Shown here piece by piece: positions 7,689 through 18,858 of a stretch of 33,463 nt of DNA. The DNA lies in contig CALLKY010000025.1 of NCBI GenBank assembly GCA_938083135.1, positions 1 through 33,463 of the forward strand, given 5' to 3'. The position numbers and the translations under genes are program-made. A model generated the notes under the pieces. That model was given only the letters and a program-made list of their open reading frames with translations. It did not search any database and was not told the DNA's origin. The stretch is from an uncultured Alphaproteobacteria bacterium. GTDB lineage: Bacteria; Pseudomonadota; Alphaproteobacteria; Bin95. The stretch's first letter is position 1, and the number at the start of each line of letters is the position of its first letter.

Positions 7689-8420
7689 CTACTGGTTCTG
7701 CGCGAGCATGATGCGGGCGCGTTCAAGGTCATCCGGGCCGTCGACACCCAGGGGCGGGTCATCGACTTCTGCGGCGGCGATAATCATGCCTGCTTCCAAC
7801 GCGCGCAACTGCTCCAATCGCTCCCGTTGTTCAAGCGGGCTTGGCGGCAAGGATACGAAGCGTTCTAAGGCTGCCCGACGATAGGCGTATAGGCCGATAT
7901 GATGCCAAAGTGGGCCTGGGCCAGTCGGTGCCGTCGCGCGGGTAAAGTAGAGTGCGCGGCCATTCGCGGCGAGGATTGCTTTCACAACGTTCGGATTATC
8001 GCGTTCCTCTTCCCGGGTGATTTCAGCCACCAGGGTTGCGATATCAACGTCTGCGTCTTCCAGTGGCTTTAAAGCCGCCTGGATGGATTGCGGGGAAATC
8101 GTTGGCAGATCACCTTGGACGTTGACTACGATGGAATAGGCGCGGTTGGGGTCCATTTCACGAAGCGCCGCCATGATCCGGTCTGAGCCTGAGGGCAATT
8201 CTGGATCTGTGACAATTCCGATGGCACCGGCGGCGGTTGCAGCGTCGGCGACCTCTTGTTCGGCAGCGGCGACGGCGACAGGACCAATGCCGGCCTCCAG
8301 GGCGCGGTCAATGACGTGGGCAATCATTGGACGGCCATTGATGTCCGCCAAAGGCTTGCCAGGCAGGCGGGTCGCCGCCATGCGGGCTGGAATCAGGATG
8401 ATAGGTGTTTCATTCGCCAT
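7689..8420 (-). CDS. kdsB: 3-deoxy-manno-octulosonate cytidylyltransferase
   Basis: KdsB activates Kdo with CTP to CMP-Kdo for lipopolysaccharide inner-core assembly. The 243-residue length fits. The N-terminal nucleotide-binding motif is [15 protein letters not shown] (11-25). Further motifs are [20 protein letters not shown], the metal-binding VVNVQGDLP and the [14 protein letters not shown] region. ATG 8420 begins the nucleotide-binding domain directly; an earlier in-frame ATG exists at 8501, but its extra residues are not KdsB-like. It is first in a five-gene minus-strand run and divergent from the cytochrome gene. A Gram-negative outer membrane with Kdo is implied. Confidence 0.92.
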   Translation of the reverse strand: MANETPIILIPARMAATRLPGKPLADINGRPMIAHVIDRALEAGIGPVAVAAAEQEVADAATAAGAIGIVTDPELPSGSDRIMAALREMDPNRAYSIVVNVQGDLPTISPQSIQAALKPLEDADVDIATLVAEITREEERDNPNVVKAILAANGRALYFTRATAPTGPGPLWHHIGLYAYRRAALERFVSLPPSPLEQRERLEQLRALEAGMIIAAAEVDDPPLGVDGPDDLERARIMLAQNQ

Positions 8421-8518
8421 GGCCGATGCGTGAACCTTTTCTCGTGCCAGGGTCCGGGCCCTAGGGCAATTGCAATTTAGCTGGATCAGCTTGAGCCGCA
8501 AAATTAGCTGCGAACGAA

Positions 8519-8545
8519 ATTATAGTGCGCCGGGCAAACCGCCAA
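8519..8545 (-). promoter_or_regulatory. Possible promoter for kdsB operon
   Basis: On the minus strand a perfect TATAAT (8524-8519) is preceded by TTGGCG (8545-8540) with a 15-base spacer, about 100 bases ahead of kdsB. The spacer is shorter than ideal, so the -35 is uncertain. A perfect 10-base palindrome, GCCCTAGGGC, lies between this site and the start codon. Confidence 0.35.
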
Positions 8546-8649
8546 GGCGCCCGCGGTGCTTTATCAGCAGACCCCCAAAACCACGCGACGGAAAGACGCA
8601 GAGTTTGCAAGGGCTCCCGGCGCTATTATCCCGATTAAAGGATTCCGCG

Positions 8650-8655
8650 TATACT
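8650..8655 (+). promoter_or_regulatory. Possible -10 element for the cytochrome c gene
   Basis: TATACT at 8650-8655 lies about 60 bases upstream of the cytochrome start and is the best -10 candidate on this strand. The corresponding -35 region (TTATCC, 8626-8631) is poor, so this is a weak call. The rest of the 295-base kdsB-cytochrome gap shows no other gene I can support. Confidence 0.25.
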
Positions 8656-8715
8656 ATTCTATGCGGAGTGCGCTATATCGGGCGCAAATTCGGGCTTATT
8701 TAGGGGCTATCGACC

Positions 8716-9288
8716 ATGGATTCCATGAAGATCAATAAGATTCTTGCGGCGGTATTGCTCGCGGGCGTCGTTGCGATGACAACTGGGTTTGTCACGCGTT
8801 TGATCCATCCTGCTTCTGGTGGGGGACATCACAGCGCTGATCATGGCCCGGTTGATCCGCTGTACGCCTCATACATCAAGGAAGATCACGGCGCAGACCA
8901 TGGCCCTAAAGAGCCAGCTGGCCCTGAACCCATCGCTGGTATGCTTGCAAGCGCTGACATTGAGGCCGGTAAGAAGGTTTTCAAGAAGTGCACGTCTTGC
9001 CATACCGCTGATAAAGGTGCCCCGAATAAGGTTGGCCCAGCGCTTTTCGGTATTGTTGGCAATGATATCGCCGGCGTCGGCAACTTCTCTTATTCAAGCC
9101 CAATGGCGGAACTGCCTGGCAATTGGACCTATGCAGACCTGAACCAGTTCCTCTACAAGCCAAAAGCGTATGTCAAAGGCACCAAAATGGCGTTCCCAGG
9201 CCTGAAACGGGCGAAGGATCGCGCTGCGGTCATCGCTTATCTCCGTGCACAGGACGATGCTCCAGAAGCGCTTCCAGCCGGCCAGTAA
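8716..9288 (+). CDS. cycM: Membrane-anchored class I cytochrome c, CycM-like
   Basis: The 190-residue protein has an N-terminal membrane segment (about 8-27) that acts as uncleaved signal anchor. A histidine/aspartate-rich linker follows (GGHHSADHG and DHGADHG, 36-63), then a class I cytochrome c domain. Haem is attached at CTSCH (92-96); Met158 in GTKMAFPG is the likely distal ligand. CycM-type proteins carry electrons from the bc1 complex to aa3 cytochrome c oxidase on the periplasmic face; that role is inferred from architecture. The second methionine (codon 4, position 8725) is an equally plausible start. The position next to kdsB and pheA resembles that of alphaproteobacterial cycM as I recall it. 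It is followed after 25 bases by a HisN-like gene. Confidence 0.85.
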   Translation: MDSMKINKILAAVLLAGVVAMTTGFVTRLIHPASGGGHHSADHGPVDPLYASYIKEDHGADHGPKEPAGPEPIAGMLASADIEAGKKVFKKCTSCHTADKGAPNKVGPALFGIVGNDIAGVGNFSYSSPMAELPGNWTYADLNQFLYKPKAYVKGTKMAFPGLKRAKDRAAVIAYLRAQDDAPEALPAGQ

Positions 9289-9313
9289 GGTAAGAGCGGC
9301 TGCGGCATAAACT

Positions 9314-10102
9314 ATGGAGACTGTGCAAATTCCGTCATGCAGCGCTGACTTAGCGCAACGGCTGGCTGATGCTGCGCGTTCCATCCTGCAAAATTACTAC
9401 CGCAAACCAATTCCAGTTGACGCCAAGTCAGATGCATCTCCGGTAACCCAAGCGGACCGGGACGCAGAATCTGCCATGCGCGACATCCTAAAGCGCGCGG
9501 CCCCTGACCATGGCATTGTTGGTGAGGAATTTGGCTCCGAGAATGCGGATGCTGAGTTTGTATGGGTGCTTGATCCGTTAGACGGCACGCGCGCCTTTAT
9601 TTCTGGCAAACCGACATTTGGCACATTGATCGGCCTCGCCCACAAAGGCGTACCGGTGCTCGGCGTCATTGATATGCCTATCTTGAATGAGCGCTGGGTT
9701 GGCGGTCATGGCATGGCGACAGTGCTGAACGGCACACCTGCGCACACACGCGCCTGCGCCAGTTTAAGGCAGGCGCGCATTGGCACGACCAGCCCCGAAA
9801 TTTTCTCTGACCCTGAACGGATCGAAGCGTTCAGCGGCCTGCGCCGACACGTGCTCGACTGCAATTATGGCGGCGATTGCTATGGGTATGGTCTGCTCGC
9901 ATCCGGCTGGCTTGATATCGTGATGGAATCGACATTGCAGCCTTATGACTTCGCAGCCATAGCGCCAGTTATCGCTGGAGCAGGTGGCGTGATGACAGAT
10001 TGGGCAGGGCAACCGCTCACACTTGCAAGCAATGGGGACGTCTTGGCGTCTGGCGATCCGGGATTGCATGGCGCTGCTCTCGGTGCGATTACGAAATCGT
10101 AA
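9314..10102 (+). CDS. hisN: Inositol monophosphatase family protein, HisN-like histidinol-phosphatase
   Basis: The 262-residue protein has the full magnesium/lithium-sensitive phosphatase motif set: GEEFG with Glu71/Glu72, DPLDGTRAF with Asp87, Asp90 and Thr92, and PYDFAAIAPVIAGAGG with Asp212. GTTSPEIF and the YGGDCYGYGLLASG segment resemble HisN-type histidinol-phosphatases more than true inositol monophosphatases. It probably dephosphorylates histidinol phosphate in histidine synthesis, but inositol-1-phosphate or 3'-phosphoadenosine phosphate cannot be ruled out. No other his genes are nearby. It may be co-transcribed with the cytochrome gene, since only 25 bases separate them, though no functional link is apparent. 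Confidence 0.8.
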   Translation: METVQIPSCSADLAQRLADAARSILQNYYRKPIPVDAKSDASPVTQADRDAESAMRDILKRAAPDHGIVGEEFGSENADAEFVWVLDPLDGTRAFISGKPTFGTLIGLAHKGVPVLGVIDMPILNERWVGGHGMATVLNGTPAHTRACASLRQARIGTTSPEIFSDPERIEAFSGLRRHVLDCNYGGDCYGYGLLASGWLDIVMESTLQPYDFAAIAPVIAGAGGVMTDWAGQPLTLASNGDVLASGDPGLHGAALGAITKS

Positions 10103-10185
10103 TCCGCCAAAGGCTTGCATCGCGGCTTAAGCCTGCGCCATAAAGATTTCCAGCAATTGGCTTATGGCCTGGAACGGGATTTCGT

Positions 10186-12084
10186 ATGGCAACGCGCTTC
10201 GCCGCTGTATTCTTCGGCCTCACGGCGCTCATGACTGGCGCTGTGGCGTTCGCGCAGGATGATGCGCCGAAGCCTGCACTGTCAGAAAAAGAGCGGGCGT
10301 GCCTGGCGAAGCTGAAACCGGCAGAGGTCGTGAATGATCGTGTCGTGCGCTCCCACGCGATTGCCATGCACGGGAAGGCGAAATACGGCCCGGATTTCAA
10401 GCATTTCGACTATGTAAATCCTGATGCACCGGTGGGCGGCACCTTGCGGCTGGCGACCGAAGGATCATTCGACAGCTTCAATCCATTCATCCCGAAAGGC
10501 GACGCCGCAAATCCTGGTGTGTTTGAAACGCTGCTAACCAGCAGTGAGGATGAAGCATTTACCGAATATGGCCTGATCGCTGAATCGATTGAATACCCCG
10601 AAGACCGGTCCTGGGTAATCTTCCATCTGCGGCCCGAAGCGCGTTGGCATGACGGTAAGCCGATCACGCCAGAAGATGTGATCTTCTCCCTGGAGACGCT
10701 GCGTAAGGAAGGCCAGCCGTTCTATCGCTATTATTATGGCAGCGTGAAAACCGCAGAAAAAGTTGGCGACCGCGCCGTCAAGTTCAGTTTTGGTGACGCG
10801 GCCAACCTGGAGCTACCACTGATCATTGGGCAGCTGGCGATACTGCCCAAACACTGGTGGGAAGGTCGGGACTTCGCCAAGACTCTACTTGATCCACCAT
10901 TGGGCTCTGGCCCCTACAAGGTCGGTGAATTTGAGCCAGGCCGGTTCATGGAGCGGGTGCGGGTAGATGATTATTGGGGCAAGGACCTTCCCGTTAATCG
11001 CGGCAAAAACAATTTTGAGCGCATCCGCACCGACTATTACCGGGATAGGATCGCTATCCGGGAAGCGGTGAAAGCCGGTGCTGTAGATTTCTTTGCGGAA
11101 AATCAGGCGAAAGCCTGGGCCGTTGATTGGGATACGCCCGCCGTCCGTGAAGAGCGGCTGATCAAGACGCTTGTGCAGCAGCGCACACCGCAGGGCATGC
11201 AGGCTTTTGTATTGAACACACGGCGCGCACGCTTCCAGGACTCGCGCGTTCGTCAAGCAATCACGCTTGCGTTTGATTTTGAATGGACGAACCAAAACCT
11301 GTTCTATGGTCAATACAAACGTACTGACAGTTTCTTTGCCAATTCCGAACTGGCGGCGACCGGTGCGCCTTCGGGCGAAGAGTTGGCTATTCTCGAATGC
11401 TTGCGTAAGCGCCTGCCCCGCACGGTATTCTGGCCGCCGATCAAACCGCCAGAGACCGATGGAACTGGGTGGCCACGCGAGAACCTTCGCAAAGCCTTCG
11501 CACTTTTGAAGGAAGCCGGGTATGAAGTGCGCGACCTTAAGCTCGTCAATGTCGAGACGGGTGAGCCGTTCCGCTTTGAGATCCTACTGGTGAGCCCAGC
11601 ATTCGAGCGGATCGTTCTTCCATTCAAGCGTAATCTCGCGCGCCTTGGCATAGATGCGCGCGTTCGGCTGGTGGATCAGTCGCAATACATCAACAGACTT
11701 CGGCAATATGATTTCGACAGCGTGATTTCCGGTTGGGGCCAGTCTGAATCGCCAGGGAATGAGCAGCGTGATTACTGGGGCTCTGCCGCAGCGAATAGGC
11801 CCGGAGGGCGCAATCTGATCGGCATCGCTCAGCCTGAAATTGATGCTTTGATTGAGCTTTTGATTGAAGCACCGGACCGGGATAGCCTTGTCGCCCGCAC
11901 ACGTGCGCTCGACCGGGTGTTGCTGGCAGGCCATTGGGTCGTGCCGAATTGGCATATCGCGGCGCAGCGGATCGTGTATTGGGATATCTTCGGGCGGCCA
12001 AAGAATTCGCCGTATAAAGGGGTCAGCATCATGACCTGGTGGCTGGACCCGGCAAAGGCCGGGGCGAAGAGGAATAAATCCTGA
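10186..12084 (+). CDS. yejA: Extracellular solute-binding protein family 5, YejA-like
   Basis: This is the periplasmic binding protein of an oligopeptide-type ABC importer. An N-terminal signal peptide with cleavage near residues 23-24 (AVAFA-Q) precedes a 632-residue protein. [18 protein letters not shown] near 65-82 and [11 protein letters not shown] are characteristic of the YejA branch, and the later [20 protein letters not shown] region belongs to the family's C-terminal lobe. YejABEF imports microcin C and small peptides in enterobacteria; the natural substrate in this organism is unknown. The stop shares one base with the yejB start (TGATG), showing coupled expression. Only a weak GGGA ribosome site precedes ATG 10186. 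Confidence 0.9.
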   Translation: MATRFAAVFFGLTALMTGAVAFAQDDAPKPALSEKERACLAKLKPAEVVNDRVVRSHAIAMHGKAKYGPDFKHFDYVNPDAPVGGTLRLATEGSFDSFNPFIPKGDAANPGVFETLLTSSEDEAFTEYGLIAESIEYPEDRSWVIFHLRPEARWHDGKPITPEDVIFSLETLRKEGQPFYRYYYGSVKTAEKVGDRAVKFSFGDAANLELPLIIGQLAILPKHWWEGRDFAKTLLDPPLGSGPYKVGEFEPGRFMERVRVDDYWGKDLPVNRGKNNFERIRTDYYRDRIAIREAVKAGAVDFFAENQAKAWAVDWDTPAVREERLIKTLVQQRTPQGMQAFVLNTRRARFQDSRVRQAITLAFDFEWTNQNLFYGQYKRTDSFFANSELAATGAPSGEELAILECLRKRLPRTVFWPPIKPPETDGTGWPRENLRKAFALLKEAGYEVRDLKLVNVETGEPFRFEILLVSPAFERIVLPFKRNLARLGIDARVRLVDQSQYINRLRQYDFDSVISGWGQSESPGNEQRDYWGSAAANRPGGRNLIGIAQPEIDALIELLIEAPDRDSLVARTRALDRVLLAGHWVVPNWHIAAQRIVYWDIFGRPKNSPYKGVSIMTWWLDPAKAGAKRNKS

Positions 12085-13202
12085 TGGCCGCCTATATTCT
12101 CCGTCGTTTGCTGCTGATTATCCCAACTTTGCTTGGGATCATGACCATCAACTTCTTCATCGTTCAGGCCGCACCGGGCGGGCCAGTAGAGCAGGTGATT
12201 GCGGAGTTAACGGGAACGGGAGCCGCCACCGAACGGATTACACGCTCCGGCGGTGATTTCGCTGGTGGACAAGGCGGTGCACAGAAGACGGACCAGGGTA
12301 GCAGTGGGGCCGGTGAATCCTCATATCGCGGTGCCCAGGGGCTTGATCCAGACTTCATCAAAGACCTGGAACAACGCTTCGGCTTCGATAAGCCGATGCA
12401 TGAGCGCTATTTCGGCATGCTCTATGATTTTGTCCGCTTCGATTTCGGAGAAAGCTTTTTTCGGTCCGAACGTGTGGTGGATTTGGTGATTGACAAGCTG
12501 CCGGTGTCTATATCGCTTGGCCTGTGGACGACGCTGCTGGTCTACTTGATTTCCATTCCGCTAGGCATTGCAAAGGCAACACGGGATGGGGAGGCGTTTG
12601 ATTTATGGACCAGTGCCGTTGTTATTGTTGGCTATGCCATCCCTGGATTTCTGTTCGCCGTGTTGCTGCTGGTGGTGTTTGCAGGCGGGAGTTACTGGCA
12701 ATGGTTCCCTTTGCGCGGGCTTACGTCTGAGAATTTTGACCAACTCAGTACGCTTGGCCAGATCGCGGATTATTTCTGGCACCTGGCGCTGCCCGTGGCA
12801 GCGATGGTCATCGGCGGGTTTGCAGGGCTGACCATGCTCACCAAAAACTCCTTCATGGAGCAGATTAATCAGCAATATGTGCTGACGGCGCGCGCCAAAG
12901 GTATTTCCGAGAGCAGGGTGCTTTACGGGCATGTGTTTCGGAACGCCATGCTGATCGTGATTGCGGGATTTCCGGCAGCTTTCATTGGCATCCTGTTCAC
13001 GGGCGCTCTGTTGGTGGAGGTGATCTTCTCGCTCGATGGCCTTGGCTTGCTTGGCTACGAAGCGGCGATCAAGCGGGATTATCCAATCATGTTTGCAAGC
13101 GTGTGGTTCTTCTCACTGCTCGGCCTTGTGATGAGCCTGATCGGCGATTTGACGTATATGTTCATCGATCCCCGCATTGATTTCGAGGCCCGCCGCGCAT
13201 GA
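12084..13202 (+). CDS. yejB: ABC transporter permease, YejB-like
   Basis: This 372-residue inner-membrane permease begins with a transmembrane helix ([19 protein letters not shown]) and APGGP, as in the DppB/OppB group. A glycine/serine-rich periplasmic stretch (about residues 40-92) then leads to YRGAQGLDP; enterobacterial YejB has a similar stretch. The cytoplasmic EAA loop that docks to the ATPase is visible as [20 protein letters not shown] near 269-288. The protein ends [12 protein letters not shown], close to the family consensus. It overlaps yejA by one base and yejE by four. It forms the translocation channel together with YejE. Confidence 0.92.
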   Translation: MAAYILRRLLLIIPTLLGIMTINFFIVQAAPGGPVEQVIAELTGTGAATERITRSGGDFAGGQGGAQKTDQGSSGAGESSYRGAQGLDPDFIKDLEQRFGFDKPMHERYFGMLYDFVRFDFGESFFRSERVVDLVIDKLPVSISLGLWTTLLVYLISIPLGIAKATRDGEAFDLWTSAVVIVGYAIPGFLFAVLLLVVFAGGSYWQWFPLRGLTSENFDQLSTLGQIADYFWHLALPVAAMVIGGFAGLTMLTKNSFMEQINQQYVLTARAKGISESRVLYGHVFRNAMLIVIAGFPAAFIGILFTGALLVEVIFSLDGLGLLGYEAAIKRDYPIMFASVWFFSLLGLVMSLIGDLTYMFIDPRIDFEARRA

Positions 13203-14232
13203 GCCTCTCTCCCATCAATCAGCGGCGCATTCAGCAGTTCAAAGCGAATAAGCGGGGGTATTGGTCCGCCATTATCTTCGCGATCTTATTCATGTTGAGC
13301 CTGTTTGCGGAGTTCATCGCCAACGATAAGCCGTTTGTGGTGATGTATGATGGCGAAATCCATCTGCCTGTTTTCAACGGATATCCCGAAACCGCGTTCG
13401 GTGGCGAATTCCAGACCGAAGCGGATTACCGAGACCCATTCGTTGCGGAAAAGATCGCTGAGAAGGGCTGGATGCTCTGGCCGCTCATTCGCTATCACCA
13501 CCGCACCGTTGCGTGGGACTTGCCATCGCCAGCGCCGACTGGCCCGGACTCGCAGCATATCCTTGGGACAGACGACCAGGCGCGGGATGTGGCCGCAAGG
13601 CTGATCTACGGCTTCCGTATTTCGGTGCTGTTTGGGTTCACGCTGGTTGTCGTATCCAGTGTGATCGGCGTGCTGGCAGGGCTGGTGCAAGGCTTCTATG
13701 GCGGCTGGCTTGATCTCATCATGCAACGCTTCATCGAGATATGGGGCGGGCTGCCGCAGCTTTATATCCTGATCATCCTGGCAAGCGTGGTGGAGCCGAA
13801 TTTCTGGTGGCTGCTGGGGCTGTTGCTATTGTTCAGCTGGACCGGCCTTGTCGGCGTTGTGCGCGCGGAAACCCTGCGCGCAAGGAACTTGGACTTTGTG
13901 CGCGCGGCCCGGGCACTCGGCGTCTCCAACCGTAAAATTATGGTTCGGCATGTGCTGCCAAACGCCATGGTCGCGACCATTACATTCTTGCCATTCATCC
14001 TGGCAGGCTCCGTCACGACGTTGACGGCATTGGACTTCATCGGCTTTGGTCTGCCGCCCGGGTCAGCGTCCCTTGGGGAGATGTTGCAGCAGGGTAAGAA
14101 CAATCTACAGGCACCCTGGCTCGGCTTCACGGGGTTCCTATCCATCGCCGTTCTGCTGACGCTGTTGGTATTCGCCGGTGAAGCGGTGCGGGACGCGTTT
14201 GACCCGCGCAAAACCATTCCAGGAGCGGCCTA

Positions 14233-14233
<1 letters not shown>
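13199..14233 (+). CDS. yejE: ABC transporter permease, YejE-like
   Basis: The 344-residue second permease of the importer has the DppC/OppC plan: one N-terminal helix, a long periplasmic segment, and then five helices. [23 protein letters not shown] is the characteristic entry to the core domain. The EAA loop reads [20 protein letters not shown]. The end [11 protein letters not shown] is typical. Large periplasmic residues such as [15 protein letters not shown]-type sequence match YejE rather than DppC. It overlaps yejB by four bases (ATGA) and yejF by one (TAATG), so stoichiometric expression with both is expected. Confidence 0.92.
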
Positions 14234-15870
<1,637 letters not shown>

Positions 15871-15896
15871 CCTGTCTTGTGCTGAAATGAGCCCCC

Positions 15897-16829
15897 ATGA
15901 CCATACTCTTTAAACCCGATCCCGTTGTTGGCGGCGCTGATGCGTGGCGTGCGCAGTTGGCAAAGCGTTTGCCTGATGTGCCGTTTCGGGTGTGGCCTGA
16001 TGTGGGCGACCCGGCGGATATCCATTTCTTTTTGGGCTTCAAGGCTGCCACAGGCGACTTCGCCGGCATGACCAACTTGAAGGCTGTGCTCGCGACGGGC
16101 GCTGGGGTTGATGGAATATTCTTGGCGGAGGATGTGCCGGACGTCGCGATCGCCCGCATCATTGACCCATGGATGACGGAACAGATGGCGCAATGGGCGC
16201 TCTATGCTGTCCTACATTTCTATCGTCGCTTTGGCGATTATCAGGCGCAGCAAGCCGAAGGCGACTGGAATGAGCTTGATCCGTGGCGGGCAGCGCCGGC
16301 TAGGGTCGGCATGCTTGGCTGTGGTGAGATTGGCCAAGAGATTGGGCGGCGGCTTGGCGACATCGGTTTTGATGTCGCTGGATGGACGCGCAGCGCGCGT
16401 GACCTTGGTGATATTGAGAACTTCCATGGCGAGGACGGCTTTGCGCCATTCCTCGCCCGTAGCAATTTCTTGATCTGCCTATTGCCATTGACGGAGGACA
16501 CGACGGGCCTCTTGGACGCTGCAGCATTCAGTCATCTGCCGGAAGACGCTTACCTGATTAATATGGCGCGTGGCCGGATCGTCGATACGGATGATCTTGT
16601 GACCGCGCTCGACTCCGGGCGGGTCAAGGGTGCATTTCTGGATGTCACGGAGCCAGAACCCTTGCCGCAAGACCATCCGCTCTGGCGTATGCAGAATGTT
16701 CGCATCACGCCGCACAATTCAGGCAACACGAATGCGGATACGGCTGCAGACCAAGTCGCCGAAAATATCCGCCGCGCGCTGGCCGGCGAACCGTTATTGA
16801 ATGTCGTCGAGCGCGGGCGCGGATACTGA
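15897..16829 (+). CDS. ghrA: Glyoxylate/hydroxypyruvate reductase A family dehydrogenase
   Basis: This 310-residue protein is a D-2-hydroxyacid dehydrogenase of the GhrA type. The nucleotide-binding motif is GCGEIG (141-146). The catalytic set is Arg225 in NMARGRIVD, Glu254 in TEPEPLP and His273 in ITPHNSG. Family features include the N-terminal LATGAGVDGIF and the DPWMTEQMAQWALYAVL segment, where the conserved 'M-x-E' region lies. The expected reaction is NADPH-dependent reduction of glyoxylate or hydroxypyruvate, but other 2-ketoacids are possible. It lies 26 bases after yejF and ends seven bases from the convergent grpE stop, with no terminator visible between them. Confidence 0.85.
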   Translation: MTILFKPDPVVGGADAWRAQLAKRLPDVPFRVWPDVGDPADIHFFLGFKAATGDFAGMTNLKAVLATGAGVDGIFLAEDVPDVAIARIIDPWMTEQMAQWALYAVLHFYRRFGDYQAQQAEGDWNELDPWRAAPARVGMLGCGEIGQEIGRRLGDIGFDVAGWTRSARDLGDIENFHGEDGFAPFLARSNFLICLLPLTEDTTGLLDAAAFSHLPEDAYLINMARGRIVDTDDLVTALDSGRVKGAFLDVTEPEPLPQDHPLWRMQNVRITPHNSGNTNADTAADQVAENIRRALAGEPLLNVVERGRGY

Positions 16830-16836
16830 ATAAGCG

Positions 16837-17508
16837 TTAAGCGGTTTCGTTAACAGCACCGCCGCGGTCTGCGCTGGGCGTTCCGTCAGCGGGTGGTTTG
16901 GCGACGCCAACCATCGCTGGGCGGAGGAGGCGGTCATGCAGCATGTAACCGCGCTGCAAAACCTGCGAGACAGCGCCGGGCGGTACATCTGCCGTCTCGA
17001 CTTCAAACACCGCCTGGAAGGAGTTGTGGTCGAAGACGTCGCCGGGCGCGCCGAAAACCGCGACATTATGTTTGGCGAGGGCCTGAGCAAGCTCGCGCTC
17101 GACCATCTCAACACCTTCGGCCAGCTTGCCAAGTGCTTCGGACTCGGCCTTGGCGTCTGCAGGCATTGCGGCCAGCGCGCGTGAGAGATTATCCGCGACA
17201 GAAAGAATATCCCGGGCAAGGCCTGCTGCACCGTAGCGACTGGCTTCTTCCCGATCCTTCTGGGCGCGACGGCGGGCGTTTTCAGCTTCCGCTAACGCGC
17301 GCAGGCGATCTTCCTTCAAGGTTACGGCTTCGGCTTCAAGTTCCGCTACGCGGTCTGCCAATGCAGTCGCGGCAGATTTTGCTGCGTCCAACCCTGGTTC
17401 CTCCGCTGCCATATCGGCTGCGAAATCCGCCGCTGCGTCATTCGCGGCATTCAGGTAATCTTCCGGCGCATCTTCGGGCGCCTTGGGCGTATCGTCGCCT
17501 TGGGTCAC
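16837..17508 (-). CDS. grpE: Nucleotide exchange factor GrpE
   Basis: GrpE releases ADP from DnaK in the cytoplasmic chaperone cycle. The 223-residue protein has an acidic, disordered N-terminus followed by a long coiled coil (about 45-105: ADRVAELEAEAVTLKEDRLR and ENARRRAQKDREE). The beta-rich head contains the family signature region GVEMVERELAQALAKHNV and QVLQRGYMLHDRLLRPAMVGVA. It directly follows hrcA with three bases between them, so the two form a heat-shock operon. dnaK and dnaJ are not in the window. An alanine-rich C-terminal tail of about 20 residues is unremarkable. Confidence 0.93.
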   Translation of the reverse strand: MTQGDDTPKAPEDAPEDYLNAANDAAADFAADMAAEEPGLDAAKSAATALADRVAELEAEAVTLKEDRLRALAEAENARRRAQKDREEASRYGAAGLARDILSVADNLSRALAAMPADAKAESEALGKLAEGVEMVERELAQALAKHNVAVFGAPGDVFDHNSFQAVFEVETADVPPGAVSQVLQRGYMLHDRLLRPAMVGVAKPPADGTPSADRGGAVNETA

Positions 17509-17511
17509 GAG

Positions 17512-18579
17512 CTATTTCTCCGAATCTCTAGATAACATGCGGCCGATCACCCGGGCGGTGTAGTCGACCATAGGAATTATGCGGGCATAGTTCAGCCGCG
17601 TTGGGCCGATCACGCCAATGGCACCCAACACTTTCGCGTCGGCACCGCCATAGGGTGCGAGCACCATAGACCATCCCGCGTGATTGAATACCGTATTTTC
17701 AGCGCCAATAAAGATACGAACGCCATCACCGGTCTCTGCTGCTTCAACCAGCCGCAGCATGGTCTCTTTAGTTTCCAGCGCATCGAACAGGCTGCGGATG
17801 CGTTCCAGGTCAGTCACCGCAGCAACATCATCTAAGAGCCGCGCTTGGCCCTTAACGATGAGCGCGCCGCCACCAGCATCTGACCACACGGCCAAGCCAT
17901 CCTCGACGACTTGCTGGGTCAATGTGTCGAGCTGGGCTTTGTGGCGGGTGAGATCGTCCCGGATTTCAGCGCGAGCTTCATCCAATGTGCGATTGCGGAG
18001 GCGGGCGGACAGATAATTCGTGGCCTCCTGCAAGGAGGAGGCGGGCATGCCGACGGGCAGGTCGATCACCCGATTCTCAACCTGTCCCGTGCTGTCGACC
18101 AGAATCACAAGACCACGCCCATCACCGAGGGGCACAAATTCAATATGGGTGACAGCGTTAGCTGCCTTCGGTGCGACGACGAGCCCAGCATGGCTGGATA
18201 GGCCGGCCAGCGCGGTCGTGGCCCGGTCCAGCGCCCGGTCCATAGATATGCCGGCATTGCCAACCAGGCCTTCGATTTCCGTACGATCTTCCGCACCAAG
18301 ATCGCCAACTTGCAGGAGGCCATCGACAAATAGACGCAAGCCTGCATCCGTCGGTAGGCGACCTGCAGAATTGTGGGGGGCGTGCAGCAGGCCCAAATCC
18401 TGCAAATCCGCCATTACATTGCGGATTGTCGCGGGCGAAAGCTGCTGTGTCAGCCGCTGGGAAATGGTGCGGGAGCCAATCGGGTCGCCCTGATCCATAT
18501 AGGCGTCAACGATCACACGGAAGATATCCCGCGAGCGTTCGTTTAATTCCTGGATGCTGATGGGTTTCGATACGGCCAT
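17512..18579 (-). CDS. hrcA: Heat-inducible transcriptional repressor HrcA
   Basis: HrcA represses chaperone operons by binding CIRCE operators and is kept active by GroEL. The 355-residue protein starts with a winged-helix domain: LNERSRDIFRVIVDAYMDQG, then GSRTISQRLTQQLSPATIRNVMADL. A GAF-like dimerisation region and the C-terminal IGVIGPTRLNYARIIPMVDYTA signature follow. ATG 18579 is chosen over an upstream ATG because the protein then begins like other HrcA proteins. A CIRCE element is not visible in its own upstream region, so autoregulation here is not supported by sequence. It is divergent from rimP. Confidence 0.93.
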   Translation of the reverse strand: MAVSKPISIQELNERSRDIFRVIVDAYMDQGDPIGSRTISQRLTQQLSPATIRNVMADLQDLGLLHAPHNSAGRLPTDAGLRLFVDGLLQVGDLGAEDRTEIEGLVGNAGISMDRALDRATTALAGLSSHAGLVVAPKAANAVTHIEFVPLGDGRGLVILVDSTGQVENRVIDLPVGMPASSLQEATNYLSARLRNRTLDEARAEIRDDLTRHKAQLDTLTQQVVEDGLAVWSDAGGGALIVKGQARLLDDVAAVTDLERIRSLFDALETKETMLRLVEAAETGDGVRIFIGAENTVFNHAGWSMVLAPYGGADAKVLGAIGVIGPTRLNYARIIPMVDYTARVIGRMLSRDSEK

Positions 18580-18634
18580 GACTGTTCGCGCCTGGTGTCC
18601 CTGGATTTTTGCGGATCTGCGCATAGCGATGATC

Positions 18635-18640
18635 ACTATA
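18635..18640 (-). promoter_or_regulatory. Possible -10 element for hrcA-grpE
   Basis: TATAGT on the minus strand (18640-18635) lies about 55 bases ahead of hrcA. No convincing -35, heat-shock sigma motif or CIRCE inverted repeat accompanies it. This is a weak call. Confidence 0.25.
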
Positions 18641-18714
18641 GAGTGTCAGTTAGGCGTCGGTGTCGCCATCGTCAATATCTGCTGCACGATGGGATGGATT
18701 TGGCTGTGCTTGAC

Positions 18715-18743
18715 TTGCCAGGGGACAGAGTTTCACATATATA
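18715..18743 (+). promoter_or_regulatory. Promoter for rimP-nusA-infB operon
   Basis: TTGCCA (18715-18720) and TATATA (18738-18743) are separated by an ideal 17-base spacer, about 115 bases upstream of rimP. An overlapping TTGACT begins four bases earlier. This is the best vegetative promoter in the 279-base hrcA-rimP gap and would give a leader of roughly 110 nucleotides. Confidence 0.55.
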
Positions 18744-18792
18744 GCCCCTACGCCGCCTTGTTGCGGTACGAAATCGTCATGCCGGTAGGTGA

Positions 18793-18820
18793 CGGTGGGC
18801 TCTTGAGCCCGCCGTTTTTG
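18793..18820 (+). terminator. Leader hairpin with U-run ahead of rimP (attenuator-like)
   Basis: CGGTGGGCTC (18793-18802) pairs with GAGCCCGCCG (18805-18814), allowing one G-U pair, and TTTTTGTTT follows immediately. This is the shape of an intrinsic terminator, yet it sits between the promoter and rimP. It is either an attenuator of the nusA operon or the end of a short leader RNA. NusA feedback on it is an attractive but untested idea. Confidence 0.6.
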
Positions 18821-18858
18821 TTTAGGTACTACTGGCGTGCAGGCTTTTTGGGGACTGT

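Noticed and set aside
8470-8703. Open frame of 77 codons between kdsB and the cytochrome gene.
   Set aside because: No ribosome binding site, no family resemblance, and it covers the divergent promoter region.
12180-12350. Glycine/serine-rich insertion in YejB taken as unusual.
   Set aside because: Enterobacterial YejB, as I recall it, has a comparable periplasmic stretch at the same place, so it is normal for the family.
18580-18714. CIRCE operator ahead of hrcA.
   Set aside because: GAGTGT near 18641 resembles one half-site only; no matching TTAGCACTC arm at the nine-base distance was found.
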